From assembly GCA_039720395.1 (NCBI GenBank), contig CM077820.1, forward strand, positions 52,972,631 to 53,036,630: a stretch of DNA of 64,000 nucleotides. The letters run 5' to 3'. The DNA is from Liquidambar formosana. Taxonomy: Eukaryota > Streptophyta > Magnoliopsida > Saxifragales > Altingiaceae. Position numbers and translations under genes: made by a program. Positions within the stretch are counted from its first letter, which is position 1. Every line of letters starts with the position of its first letter. The notes below the pieces were generated by a model. That model made no database searches. It was not told where the DNA came from and worked only from the letters and a program-made list of their open reading frames with translations. Shown piece by piece: positions 10,215 through 22,600 of this stretch.

Positions 10215-11141
10215 TGGCACAAGTTATTACTAGGCTAAGACAATCAAGGTGGAGGGAGGGAGGTGCCCCTGACCCCCTCACTTATTGGAATTTTTTTCTT
10301 TTAGTATACATATTTGTTTATATTTTTAAATATGCCCCCTCTAAAATATATTTTTGACCCCTCTGATTTTATAATTGACCCCCCTGCTCTTCTCTCTTTA
10401 CTTTTTTTCCCCTTTATATAAATGGCTCTTACCCATGTTTTACTCAAATTATGTCTCTTGTCATTGGGCTATGTCCCTTTTTGGTTTAATATATACATTA
10501 TTTCATCCAAACAAAGTCGCCCCCAGGATAAATTCCTACATCCGCCACTAAAGACAATAGCGGTCAATGCCAATTGTTTAATCAACAGCTTTCAACAATT
10601 GTAAGGGATTAATTACACGCCTCCATCATGCATGGATCCAAGAGCATGCAACAAAAACCGTAACACAATATTGACGTTTTGTATTTGTTGCATTTAATTT
10701 TTGAGAAATCTTAAAATAGGAAAATTGGAAAAGAGTACTTATGAATTTGGCCCAACTCCATATCCAGCTCGACTCCATTTCTTGCCACCTCTATTTTATT
10801 TTATTTTTATTCCCCACAAAAGATGTTGAATTATTTATTTTATTTTATTGTTGAAAATCAATAAAAACTAACCTTACCCCAAATCCCCTTAATATCAACA
10901 CAAAAAATGTTGAATTGAACCACATAATTATCATGAGTATACTTGTTGGTGGATCAAAACCACATGACTAATACTCATGAACTTTAACCTTTCTTTTGTA
11001 TTTTCTGCATGACTAATACTCATGTAATTTCTTCATTACTTTACTCAACTATAAAGCATTTTAAAAATATATATATATATATACACCATATCTGTGGGTG
11101 ACTTAGGAAAAAGAAAGGCATTTATCTCTCCTATTCAGAAC

Positions 11142-11765
11142 ATGGAGAATCCCCAGCCTAACAGAATTAACTATCCAGATGATGGAGAATTAACATATTT
11201 GTTCCATAAGAAATTGACAAAGAGTGATATGGAAGGGGGATTACTGCTCGTCAAACAATCAACGAACTACCTAAATTCGCTACCGCTATCTAATACCATG
11301 CGAGGTTCATTTTCTGCAGGAGGTCTACCGAGTCAACTATATGCTCCAAACTATAGTGCTCCTGTTCTCATAAAGGGTAACGTAGGGAGAAGCTCAAGCT
11401 TCAAATTGGATTATGGGAGTTGGCAAAATATTGCTCTGCAAAATGGATTTAGAAGAGGACATGAGATTGATTGTTGGGCTTTGTATCGCAATGGTGGTGG
11501 TCAAGTACAAAACCCAAAACTATGCCTACTTATTCAAGGGATATCAATCATTCACATTAATGTTTCACCTTATTTATTTTTAATTCAATTCCTTTTTAAT
11601 ATCCATCATTAGCAACTCCCATGATATAGGCTCTCATTAATAATACTTACTTTTCTAACATTTATTTGAATAATATAACATATATATTATTTTATTTAGG
11701 AACCTAATGCAGCCGTTGGTCAACAAGCTGGTGCTGATGGTGGTGGTGGTGGTCAACAAGCTTAA
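11142..11765 (+). CDS. Small B3-domain-like protein, 2 exons
   Basis: Exons 11142-11504 and 11700-11765 join in phase 0 through a GT-AG intron to 142 residues. The first in-frame ATG is 11142; frame further upstream lacks ATG, so an upstream exon cannot be excluded. The first half reads FHKKLTKSDMEGGLLLVKQ and the second has a W-x-NIALQNGFRRGHEIDCWAL segment. That order (KxLTxSD near the start, GWxxxV-xNGLxxGDxIxxW near the end) matches the plant B3 DNA-binding fold of the DUF313/REM-like kind. The C-terminus is a short Gly/Gln tail (AGADGGGGGQQA). It is shorter than most B3 proteins and could be a decaying copy, but the frame and splice sites are clean. Confidence 0.55.
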
Positions 11766-12480
11766 GATGCTGGTTAAGGTGGTGGAAAGGATAGGCAATG
11801 AGATGAAGTTAGAAGTGTAAGGGTTTATTGAGCTCTTAAGTTGTCAGTTGAGTTGTAGTTTGCTATTAGTTTCCTTCATATATGAGAGTAATAGATAAAA
11901 TCAACAATGGTGTGCTGTAAGGAGTTTGATTACTCCAGTTAAGATTGGCAATAATGGGCTGTAGTGCTGTACTAGGGAGTTTGATTAACTCCTCTTAAGA
12001 TGATTAAGTATTTAATAAATAGAAGATATTTGACAAAATTCCGCCTTTTCTTTTAGGGATTTTTTTTTTCTTTTTTTAATGAAGAAAGAGGGCAAAAAGA
12101 GAACCTACATGCAGTAGCTCCATATGTAAGAGTGATTGGGTTCCTTCAAAAATTCATATAATGGTGAGAATGAAGATAAATAGTTGGAGCCCATTACTTG
12201 ACATATATATCTATTGTTTATTAACAGAGAAAGCCCATAAAATTTGGTTAAATTATGTTAGAAATATTGAAACTAGTTGGTTTTTAATCCAGAAAAAAAT
12301 AAACAATAAAATTGGTTCTTAGCGAATATGCAAAGTGGAATCCATCGTTTGATGGGTTCCACTTATTTTTCTCTTCATAGTCACATGATAATAACTATAT
12401 TTTCTTTACTAGAAAAACAAAAATTTTATTGAAACTGATGCTCTATCTGGGTTTTAAGCTGCTGCATGAATAGTGGCTTT
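11766..12480. other. Intergenic stretch, 3' UTR of the B3-like gene and AT-rich DNA
   Basis: The first 250 bases are probably 3' UTR. From about 12150 to 12390 there is weak inverted similarity (AGTGGAATCCAT / ATGGGTTCCACT form a hairpin at 12331-12363), possibly an old MITE. No gene seen. Confidence 0.4.
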
Positions 12481-12785
12481 GAGGATCTCTATTATTTTGT
12501 TTTTTTATTTCTTTAATTAGTGGGTTGTTGTGTCTTGCTGCAGAGTTTGGGGTGTTGGGTTATACTTTGTGACGTGATTGTTGGTCTCTGTAGGTGTTGA
12601 GTTTTTGTTGGGGGCTGTTGTCCTTGTTTGGGCCTCTGTTCTTATGATTTTTTGTCTTGCTTATAGAGCTGTTTACCCAAATGTATTTTATAACTTCATA
12701 TTAATAAAAAAAATTCTTGCTGATCTCAAAAAAAAAACAAAAACAAAAACCAAAAAACAAAAAACTAAACAAAACAAACAATAGA
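12480..12785 (+). mobile_element. 3' end of a LINE-type retroposon, plus strand
   Basis: A GT-rich segment followed by TTCATATTAATAAAAAAAAT and a tail of A-rich AAAAC units. This is the usual 3' end of the plant LINE type that occurs elsewhere in the window. No coding part is left. Confidence 0.45.
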
Positions 12786-12854
12786 AACCCCAAAGAGCAA
12801 CAATTATGAATGGCCTAACCACCTGAACCTATATACCCGTATGAACCAAAGTAA

Positions 12855-13183
12855 GGCCAATGCAAATGAACTTACCTCTCCGAGGCTCAGCCAATAGAGT
12901 TGCTACCAAACCACCATTCCAATTATCTTCAGCCGATAATGAGGGCCAAGCCATCAATGAGTTCACCAAGCAAGCCAAAATGGACAGCATTGATCGCGCA
13001 ACAGTGGACGGGCATGATACTCTTCATTACAAGTACAATGGGAATCCATTGCACATTCAAAATGAAGAAATTTTTATTCAAGCACGAGGAGAAAGGGTGG
13101 ATTACTATAGTATTAAAACGAAAACCTTTACCCATTTGAAATTAGGAACACAGGCATATTCCCCTCAATTGAGGCTTTCTTGA
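12855..13183 (+). pseudogene. F-box/FBA pseudogene fragment with internal deletion
   Basis: Two pieces of the F-box protein at 7907-9094 are fused in one frame. The first (about 12927-12985: LSSADNEGQAINEFTKQAK) matches its residues near 100-121. The second (about 13010-13145, with NEEIFIQARGERVDYYSIKT) matches its C-terminal residues near 340-372. The F-box itself and about 220 residues in between are missing. Similarity is clear but not identical, so the copy is either an old duplicate of the upstream gene or comes from a close paralogue. It cannot act in an SCF complex. Confidence 0.8.
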
Positions 13184-14220
13184 GTTGTAGAAAATGATTT
13201 ACTTAAAATTTATTTAACATTAAGAGTTGTTTGATGGTCCTACCAATAGATTGGAATTAGATTAGACCAAGGTAAATCTCAGCCCAATCCTTTAAAGAAA
13301 ACTCTGACTAGGTAAACTATATTAGTGAGAGAAAGAGAAATGTTTACTCTTTTTTTTTTTTTTTTTTTTTTTGGTCTTTGACCAATGTATCCCTAAAGTT
13401 GGCAACCAAGAGACTAATCATTGTTATGACGGGTGGACAACAGTAAATCGCTGACCCAAATCCCATCTACAATTTTAAAATACCACCACAGATCCATAGC
13501 TCTAAGAGCATATAAAATATATCATTTAAAATGTATTTGATAACATAACCATAATAAAAAAAAATTTGCATCTTGTAACTTTATATATAAAATGTGTATA
13601 TAGGATGTTTGCTTGTGTAACGTTCGAGTTAGTGTCTTCATTGTAATTAATTGTAGTAATTGACTATGTGCATGTTATTGTTGCATCTGATAACAAGCGC
13701 GTAATCAACTATTATAATTTTTGTCACTAATGAAAACTCGTGCACGACATCTTGTATATTCAATTTTCTATATGTATATATATATCACGTTATAATTGTT
13801 TCAAATTCAATCTTTATTTTCCTTCCATATATTAAAAACGCATTTACTTATCCAAAAAAAAGTAAAAAATGCACTTGATTATAAATTCATGCTTATATTA
13901 ATTTTGTTAATTGGATAATTTATTCATTACGGTGAGCATTTATGTTTTGTTATAATTTATTATTATTTTTTTTAAAGAAAAAATTTACTTTCAAATAGAA
14001 TTAGAGCTTTGGTATAGGTTGAGTTGGTTTCATCTTTCTAGTATGTAAATTGATTAGGAGTATTTAGAAAAAGAAAAAAAAAAATACAAGAGAGAGAGAG
14101 ATTAAAAATCTAAAATGGCGTTTTACAAAAGATAAAGGAAATTTTGAAATTTGCTCAAAAAAAGAATTTAAATCCAAAGTCCACTGGAGTACGTATTCTT
14201 AGTATCTGAGGGTAGCAATT
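13184..14220. other. Intergenic AT-rich stretch upstream of ALY
   Basis: It contains a T20-plus run near 13350 and many AT-rich short repeats. A weak inverted similarity spans 13624-13742. No gene or clear element was seen. Confidence 0.4.
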
Positions 14221-14294
14221 CATCTTGATTGCCACGTGTACGGTGATTACACCGAGAAACCTTTTACACTGTAAAAGATCTGAGGAAAAGAACA

Positions 14295-14360
14295 CAGCCT
14301 AATTGGCTCTGCCCTTTATATTCAAGTTTCGCGGCAACGCCACCCTCCCCGATTTATCTC
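14295..14360 (+). promoter_or_regulatory. ALY core promoter with E2F-type site and CCAAT box
   Basis: ATTGG (reverse CCAAT) at 14302-14306, a TATA-like TTTATATTC at 14316-14324 and TTTCGCGG at 14327-14334. The last fits the E2F consensus TTTSSCGS. The CT-rich run from about 14359 would be the start of the leader. ALY proteins are the plant LIN9 subunit of DREAM-type complexes that act with E2F and MYB3R, so the site suggests cell-cycle feedback. Motifs are seen; use is inferred. Confidence 0.5.
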
Positions 14361-14538
14361 TTTCTCTCTCTCTGTCTCTCTCTCTCTAAAACTCCCCTTC
14401 TCTCTCTTTTCTTGTCTCTCTCTATATATGTATATATATTTATATATGTATATGGTTGGACTTGGATTGCAGAAGCCCTCCTATTGGCAAGAAAGCCCTC
14501 TCCGATCTTACTCCGATCTATCAATTAGGGTTTTACAA
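14340..14538 (+). other. ALY: Probable non-coding first exon of ALY
   Basis: A CT-rich leader ends at a strong donor (CAA|gtgagt, 14538/14539). The next exon begins after the acceptor at 16170 and has its ATG at 16188, so a 1.6-kb leader intron is inferred. The transcription start is not defined by sequence. Confidence 0.55.
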
Positions 14539-16187
14539 GTGAGTATTATCAGACATCTTGAAAGATTACGGTTCAAATTTTCCCCCTTTCACATTTTTTT
14601 GTTTTTTTCGAAGCGTTTTTAGTTGATTTTGAAAAGTATATTCGGAGCATTATTACTTTTATTTTTATTTTTATTTTTTAAAATTTTGAACTGCTGTTGT
14701 GGTTTTTGTTTTGTCGGCTATACTGATTCATTTGAGTTTTGGGGTGAATTTGAATGTGGTTGATTGCAAATATGTTTGATTTGATTTAATTGATTTCATA
14801 GAGATTGAGCTGAATTTTGTGGAATTAGTTGTTTACTCTACTGGAAACATGTGGTGAATTTTTAAATTTTTGGTATTTTAGACTGGGTATGTTTTATTGT
14901 TTTTCTTTTATTAGTATATATTTTTTGATTTCGCCTTCGCTTCGATTGGTGTTGGAGTAGTTAAAATGGCAGCAATGTTTGTTAAAAATTATTTAAATCT
15001 TCCGTCAGCATCACCGTGGGCATCACCGTCGATCGTCAAAATCAGTTACGTCCTTTCTTCAAATGGGCTCAGCTCTTGTGGAGTCATCTATTTGGTTCAT
15101 TTGGGACGAACATACTAAGGACTAGGGGCATTGCTCTGTGTGTATGTGTGTGTGTGTTTGTCTTTCTCTCCCTCTCTCTCTCTTTTTCATTTTTTTAAAA
15201 ATATATTTGTTACATCTTTCCCTAAATAAAATGAAAATTAAGTCAATCCATCAACGTGTCTGGCAATGTTGTAAAAGTGTAGTACCTCTAAGCTTCTCCA
15301 TGAGTTTGGTTTTTGTAATATAGAGTTCTAGCTCTTCTTTGTGCTTTAAGGGAAAATTAAGGCAAGGTTTCCTACAAGATCTTTGTAGAAGGTGATTGGC
15401 ATGATGAGGTGGGGTAACAATTTGATTGTCTTTGTCCTTTTTAACGGTTTAGTTAGGAGATTCTGTTGGTTCCTTAGGGATTCTAATTCAGATGCGGAGT
15501 TGCAGACTGTGTATTTTTTTAAGGGGTTATCCTTGACATGGGAGGTCTTCCCCACCCCCTTTTAACTCCCGTTTATGTGGTTATTTGTGGTGTTGTTTGT
15601 CAATTGTTGAGCTCTCTTGTTGGTTATCTTGTCCTCTTTCTTTCAAGGAGTCTCCTCTTTCTGTACTGTTTCTCTCCCTTTTTATGAGTAATTAAGCCTA
15701 GCTGCCAAATGTAGTATATTTGAGCAAGACTGAATAGTTTTTTTTATTTTGCATATTTGATATATTCATTTTCATATTTCAGAAATAATATCATAGACCG
15801 AGTTAAAGGGACTGGCTGACTGGCATATTATTGCTGACCATGTGTTAGTAGCATCTTCTTGGACATTAATGTTGAGTAGTATATCAAAATTCATTAAAAA
15901 AAAAAAAATGCTGACTAGTATAATGCTGATCATGTCCTTATTTAACCAATGTGGCTGTGCTTTTTTTCTTTTTTCTTTTATTTGGCTTAAATCTTTTTGA
16001 AGATTGAATGGTGCCAGATTACGTTGGTGTCATTATTATTGTTATATTATTATTATTATTATTATTATTATATTTATATAACATAGGTTGCATCCGTGAT
16101 TAGTTCTTTGTTTATTTAATTTTTACTTTCCAAAATTGATGTAATAATTTTCATAATAGATGTGTTTCAGATAGATTAAAAAATATC

Positions 16188-16645
16188 ATGGCTCCAACAA
16201 GAAAATCAAGAAGTGTAAATAAGCGGTTGTCAAACTTCAATGAGATCTCTCCTGACAAAGATGTTGGGAATCCAAACAAATCTAGACAACGGGTGAGTCT
16301 TTTGCATCATTTTCTGAATTTTTATGTTTGGAGACTGTTATTGACATTAAAGTGAACTTCTTGTACTTTTGGCTAATGCTTTATATATCCAACTGTTTAT
16401 TCAAGGGTTCTTATGTTATATGATTAATTATTTGATGCTCTTGTTGTAAGCTGTTAGCTGCCTTATTCTTGTTATGGAATCAGCAGTAGAAGTTCCTGCA
16501 TTAGGACTTGATTCCACTTATTAATTGCCTTTAACTCTGCTAATATGGGTATAGAAACTTTTGGAGTTTTGGTCATCCAACAACTATTAGGGAATTGAGT
16601 CGACATTTCAACACAGTTTGCTTGCTGATCTCCCCCCCCCCAAAA

Positions 16646-16676
<31 letters not shown>

Positions 16677-19600
16677 CAAATTATATTTGTTAGGGGCATT
16701 TATATTTTTAGAAGTGAATTGTTGATACTAGTTGCATTTGTTCTTTTTGGGGATGGTGTTTGAGGTGTTTAGACTTTAGATGATGGAAGGACGCATGGAT
16801 TGGAAGAAGCTAGAAATCAAAAAATTATCTTCCAAATAACAATTACTACGCATTCATTTGTTTTTTAAACAATCAACAAAACAACTTTTATTATATAGTA
16901 ATAATAAAATATTAAAAAGATACTAGGAGGACAATACATCCTACCAAATAGTATGAAACTGTAAAATAAAACAGAAAGAAAATAAACCAACAAAAAGCCA
17001 ACCAAACATAAATTTCTGTCCAACCCTACTCATTCATAAGCAATAGGCACATATCAAAGGGTCTTTAATTCATTTATTCAAATTTGCTTGAAAGTATCAA
17101 AATTGTGTAGAAAACCACAAGAATGATCTAGTGTTTCAAAGTCTTTAAAATTTATCAATAAACCCTTTAGGAGAAAATTTCATCTGAAGTCACGCTTAAA
17201 CCATGGGATCAGTTATTCTATGTGAGCACAAGGAAGGCAAATTTTCAAAGGCTGCAACATATTAAAGGAACGTGGAAATAGGCAAGATCTTTACGCACGA
17301 AATCCTTCTTGTACTCAAAGAAGGCAGTTGAATTATGATATGTGGTCAATCAAACTTCTGGCTTACAAGAAATCCAATATATGTGGGTTAGAATTTTTCA
17401 AGGTTGAGATTGAAAGATATTTTACTTTGATGAAATCCACTTGGTTTAGACCAACGTGTGCATCTTTGATTTTCATCTAGAAATTTGCTATTAAAAATAA
17501 GATGTTACAAAAGGAAAAAATTTCGGTGCTGCAGGATTTTCATGGAGGAAGAAAATGGGTTTTTCTTAAAAATATTTTTAAATTTCCAAAAATACCTTTG
17601 AAGTCATTAAGAATTACAAAATGCCCCTACATTGGAATTAAGGGCCTCAACTCCCTTCCTTACTAGACATCTAAAAATTTTAAGAACTCTAAAACAATGT
17701 GGGTAGACCTGCTTATTGATTGTTCAGAGCGAAAGGAATAGTTGGTTTTTGCTTTATCTCATATATATGCATATATATAGGGCTGTTAAAGTACAGGATA
17801 TCTTGGACTATTCTGTACGATCATGACGGTCCATGGATGACACGCGCATGCGGTGTAGCCCACTAACGGCCGTGATCATACGGGATATCCAGGATATCCC
17901 ACACATGATCAAAGCTGTACATATATATTGCCTCCCCTCTTGCCATTGTGGTTCTATCTTGATGGTTTTTCATCCATGTTGAGCTTCCAACCCTCTTTTG
18001 ATTTTTACCTTTTTCAACTTGAGAAGGCTTTGATATCATGTTATTTTTTGGACTAATAAAGAAAGGTTGTCTATTATTATTAAAGAGGGCGTAGCCCTAG
18101 TAAATAAACAATGAGAACATACAAGAAAGCTTTGTAAGACTCTAGACAAAAAGTATGATACACATTACACAGACATGCCTAATATGTCTAACACCCTCCT
18201 TCTCAAACTCGTGATATATTGTAGAGCCAGGAGTTGTTAAATCAAATATAAAGGCATTGAAGTTTGTGAGACTTTGTGAAGAATTCGGCAAGCTGCAAGG
18301 ATGTTTAGAGATTACGGTCATTGAGGTGTTGTTAGTGCACTTGGATCCATAAATTAGCCAACAAAGATGTAGACTAATCGGTCGAATGAAAAACGCTTAG
18401 CTTGGATTACTTGGACTTTAACCCCACCAATTCCCTTAAGCAACTTAATTTCACGATCATCTAGGATGTCTTGATCATGTTTTGTTTTTCAAAGGATTTC
18501 TCATCCTTCCTCTTTAACTTCATCCTATTTTTCTTTTTGAAGGAAAAAAAACAGCATTATTGTACACTTCATGGGAAATTGGTTGACATCTTGGCTGTTG
18601 GCATGGTGTGCTGTCCTTTTAGTGACTACAGCCCTTGAAGTGGCATATTTCTATGTATACACACACTCACAAGCACCTCAAATTCTTTGTGAAAGTATAT
18701 GGAAGTGTCGAACTGTCAATTACTTTGCATCTTTCAATTTCTTGATATAATGCTGGGTTTTACTAACCTTGAAGGCTTGAATTAATTATGAATTATGAAT
18801 TTATTTAATGTTACTGTCATAATATTTTTTGCAGAAGAGGAAGTTGTCCGACATGTTGGGCTCTCAATGGAGCAAGGAAGAACTTCAGCGTTTCTATGAA
18901 GCCTATCGGAAGCATGGGAAAGATTGGAAGAAAGTATGCGATTTGTTGCCATCATAACTCAGTTTGCTATATAAAAAATTTCTTAGTTGACCATAATTGT
19001 TTGTATTATCATAATACTCTGAGCTTTTTATTTCTTGACCAAAAAGGAAGCTTTTATTTTATGTAGTTCGAATTGGGGAAGCATTCTGTGACTTATTTGT
19101 CATCTATTTCATGATAAAGCTTCACTGGTTATGTTTTCTATTGTGTACGGACAATCACTTACGTTATTTGCTTTTTTAACTGTTGATTCCTGTGAATTTT
19201 CAGGTGGCTAGTGTAGTACGTAACAGATCTATAGAAATGGTGGAGGCCCTTTACAATATGAATCGGGTATGCATGATCTTTTAGTGCTAGCTTAGTTAAT
19301 GTCTAGATTCACTAAATATCTTTCTTAGTTTCAGTAAATTTGGATGGTTTCGGTTTCTATAATAACGGTTGTTGCATGAAACCACATCTTTAATCTCTTT
19401 TGTCATATAAGCACATCCGGTTTTGTGCAATGGCAGCTGGATATGCACTGATGGACTTGTACAATTTTTTTCATTTGATTTTTGCTTTGCCACAATGAAT
19501 TTATTTGGATGAATGAAATATCAGGATTTGTGATCTTAGTTCTTTTTTTTTTTTAATTGAAATTTAATTTCCAGCCCCATGCTTGTATCAATATTTACAT

Positions 19601-22600
19601 CGTCCCCCTGTTCACTTTGCTATTTCTTTCCCCTCATTTCAATAAGTACTATTTTCTACTCAGTTTTTTGTTCTTTTTTATCTTTCTCATCTCTGTCGTT
19701 TTGAGTGTTTGTATGTACTTGATAGAGAGCCTTAGTGTTTCAATTTTTTTTTTGGTTATAGTTTGATTATCAAATCTGTTAAATTTCTGCCAATAGTCCA
19801 ATAGCCTTGGTGGGTTTTGGTGGTGTAATGTTTCATTCTCTTTTATTTTTGTTTTTTGCTCCATTGATTTGCTCTGTGTTATTTTTACTTTTTATTTTTT
19901 AGGGAGATCTACTTTGCCTCTATCAAGGTTTGTATATCCCTTTCGTTTTCTGAATAAGTTCATTTTAAGCATAAATAAAATAAAGGCTGCCAATTTTTTT
20001 GGTAGTGAACAGTTATACGGAGTATCTGATTTCTATTTAGGGGTTGTTAGGAGCATGTTCTAAATTCTGGAAATTGTTTGCTTGTAAGCGGCCAAACTAG
20101 TATTGGAACTAGGTGTTTAGATTAAGCTGGGTTTTACTTCAGTTGGATTCTATTTGTCTGTAAATCTGGAAGTTTAGCATTTAATTATTTTTAATAATTT
20201 GGAAAATTCCCAACTGCCTAAAGTTAAACTTAAATTTGGCAATTTTTGAAAAATTGCATTTAAGGTGAAATTTTTTCACGTCAATTCATGAACTAAAAGT
20301 CATAGTTTGGAGACAGTTAGACAAGTAACAGTGCCTTTTCAAGTTTGTTGGTTTCAAGATTTAGGTACATAGGGAAAGTCTAAATCTAGAAGGGGCTGTT
20401 TTGAAATGTTTGTGTGGTTCAGAGATGGAATTGAATAAGCTCATTTCAATATTTCATGGTCAATTTCTTTAAAGCAAGTAAGAGTCCCTTTTCTAGTTGT
20501 AACACCACGAATTGGGCTATGCGATTTTACTAATGGAGAAGTGAATACCCAACATAATTTTTGAATTTTTTGGTAGTGCTCTTCTATGGTTTCAATATTA
20601 TTGAGAGGTCATATGAGACGTATAACATTTAAAATTAACCACCCTGCAAAATTTAAATACATCTAACTCCATATAATGGTCATTTTTTATGTTCTAAATA
20701 TGGGGCATTACATTATGAATGAAGCCTAGAGTAATTTAATTTGTGTCTTTTATATTCGATATTGAGATGCTTTTGATTTTCAGGCATACTTATCCTTGCC
20801 GGAGGGGACAGCTTCAGTGGTTGGCTTGATAGCAATGATGACCGATCACTATAACGTCCTGGTGAGATTGGGTATCAGATTTCAATAGATGTTTTGGATG
20901 CTTTTATATGTTCTTTTTTTTTTTTTAAAGACTTATTTTCAATGTTCATTCTTAAAGTGTGGTTTTTTCCTCTTTGGAAGCCTCACTTTCTAAAATTATA
21001 AGTAAAAAATTTTCATAAGTGTGGTTGTTTCTAACTTTATTCCTTATTTTATGTAATGGTTAGAAAATGAGACCTACTACTAATAGTTATTTATGAGCTT
21101 GTGCAAAAGTATTGTCATCATTGTGCATGGTAATAAATCAAATTCAAGGTATACAACATGTGTGTGTGTGTGTGTGTGTGTGTATATGCATTTATTAATT
21201 ATGTTTGGAAGTCTCACATCCCATAGCATTTAAATATTGAGTTTGTTATGGCTTTATGCACTTGTTTGGGCCCTCCGCCTAATAGCTTAGGCTATTGGGT
21301 TGGAAACTCAACTTGTTATTAGAGCATGTCGTTCTTGGGTCCGTTTCGTTTGTGTGGCCGTCTTTGTTGTTCATGTAGCTGGTCCGTTTTTGTCTTGTTA
21401 GGCTTGCACGTGAGAGGGAGTGTTGGGAAGTCCCACATTGATTAAATATTGAGTTTGTTATGTCTTTATATACCCGTTTGAGCCCTCCACCTAATAGCTA
21501 TTGGGTTGGAAACTTAGCTATATACATACTTATATATGTATCATATGTATGCTTGGATTTGCTACTTTGATTAAATATTGAGTTTGTTATGTCTTTATAT
21601 ACTTGTTTGAGCCCTCCACCTAATAGCTATTGGGTTGGAAACTTAACTATATACATACTTATATTTGTATCATGTGTATATGTATATGCTTGGATTTGCT
21701 ATAAAAAATTTTACAAAATGTTGAACACAGAATACTTAGCCTAAGCCCCTAATATCAATTCTTTTTTAAAGCAACAATTGGCACAATAGTGATCTATATG
21801 ATTTACACATTTTAATATTGTTTAGATATGGATGGCAACATTTGAAGATGTTTAAAAGGAATAAAAAACTTAAAATGTAGAAAGTGAGAACTTTAACTTG
21901 AATATTTCCAAGTTAGTACTGTGTTATATCTTGCTTATTATTGCTGATCATCTCTGGTTCTCCAACTGTACAACTTACCATCAAGTAGAACTACCTAGAA
22001 GTGATAAAATAAATACTAGCAAACCCATCTCTGATGTCAGTTTTCATATCATCTATTTTTTTTTGTGACTGATCGTTTGTTGGGACTTTGCTTGGCCTTA
22101 CTACATTTGTTAGGTGAATCACCTTGTAGTTTATGCTATAATATTATGCGTGCCTTGAAATTTTACTGAAGATGGGTTAGTATGGATGTTTATCCGATGG
22201 GTTGTAAATTGACAGGAGGGGAGTGATAGTGAACGGGAGAGTAATGATGCATTGGGAACTCGGAAATCTCAGAAACGTGCACGGGGAAGAGTTCGGCTTA
22301 GCATCCCAAAAGAAGATATTTTGCAATCTCATTCGGTTGCATCAAGTGATGGATGCCTATCATTATTGAAGAGGAGGCGCTCTGATGGTAATATATTATG
22401 TTGGATTTTTGTTCGTGAAGGATTTTTTTTTTTTTTTTTTTGGGTTCTTCATGCACTTGTTAGCTTTTGTAGTTTTCTTTTTCATCTCTATAATATCATT
22501 AAAAAAGGATGTTCTAGTATAGAGAAGGAATAGAAGTGGCAAAATAAAGCTTAACCCAATCATATGAAAGAAGGGAAAATGGAAAGGTGCTTGTTGACAT

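Larger units (their letters stand above)
9095..11141. other. Intergenic stretch with small repeats, no gene seen
   Basis: It holds a 34-bp near-tandem duplication at 9681-9748 (ACTAAGCTTCTGTAT units), a poly-C run, a 36-bp duplication and AT-rich DNA. From 10260 to 10560 there are several CCCCC blocks and a CCGCCACT end that resemble a decayed transposon, but I cannot class it. Confidence 0.5.

Noticed and set aside
10021..10357. Poly-Pro and poly-Gly open frames
   Set aside because: They are produced by the 33-base C run and have no domain or codon bias.
11094..11141. Upstream extension of the B3-like frame from GTG at 11094
   Set aside because: GTG is not a credible plant start; the first ATG in frame is 11142.
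13624..13742. Weak inverted similarity suggesting a MITE
   Set aside because: The arms need too many gaps, and no target duplication was seen.
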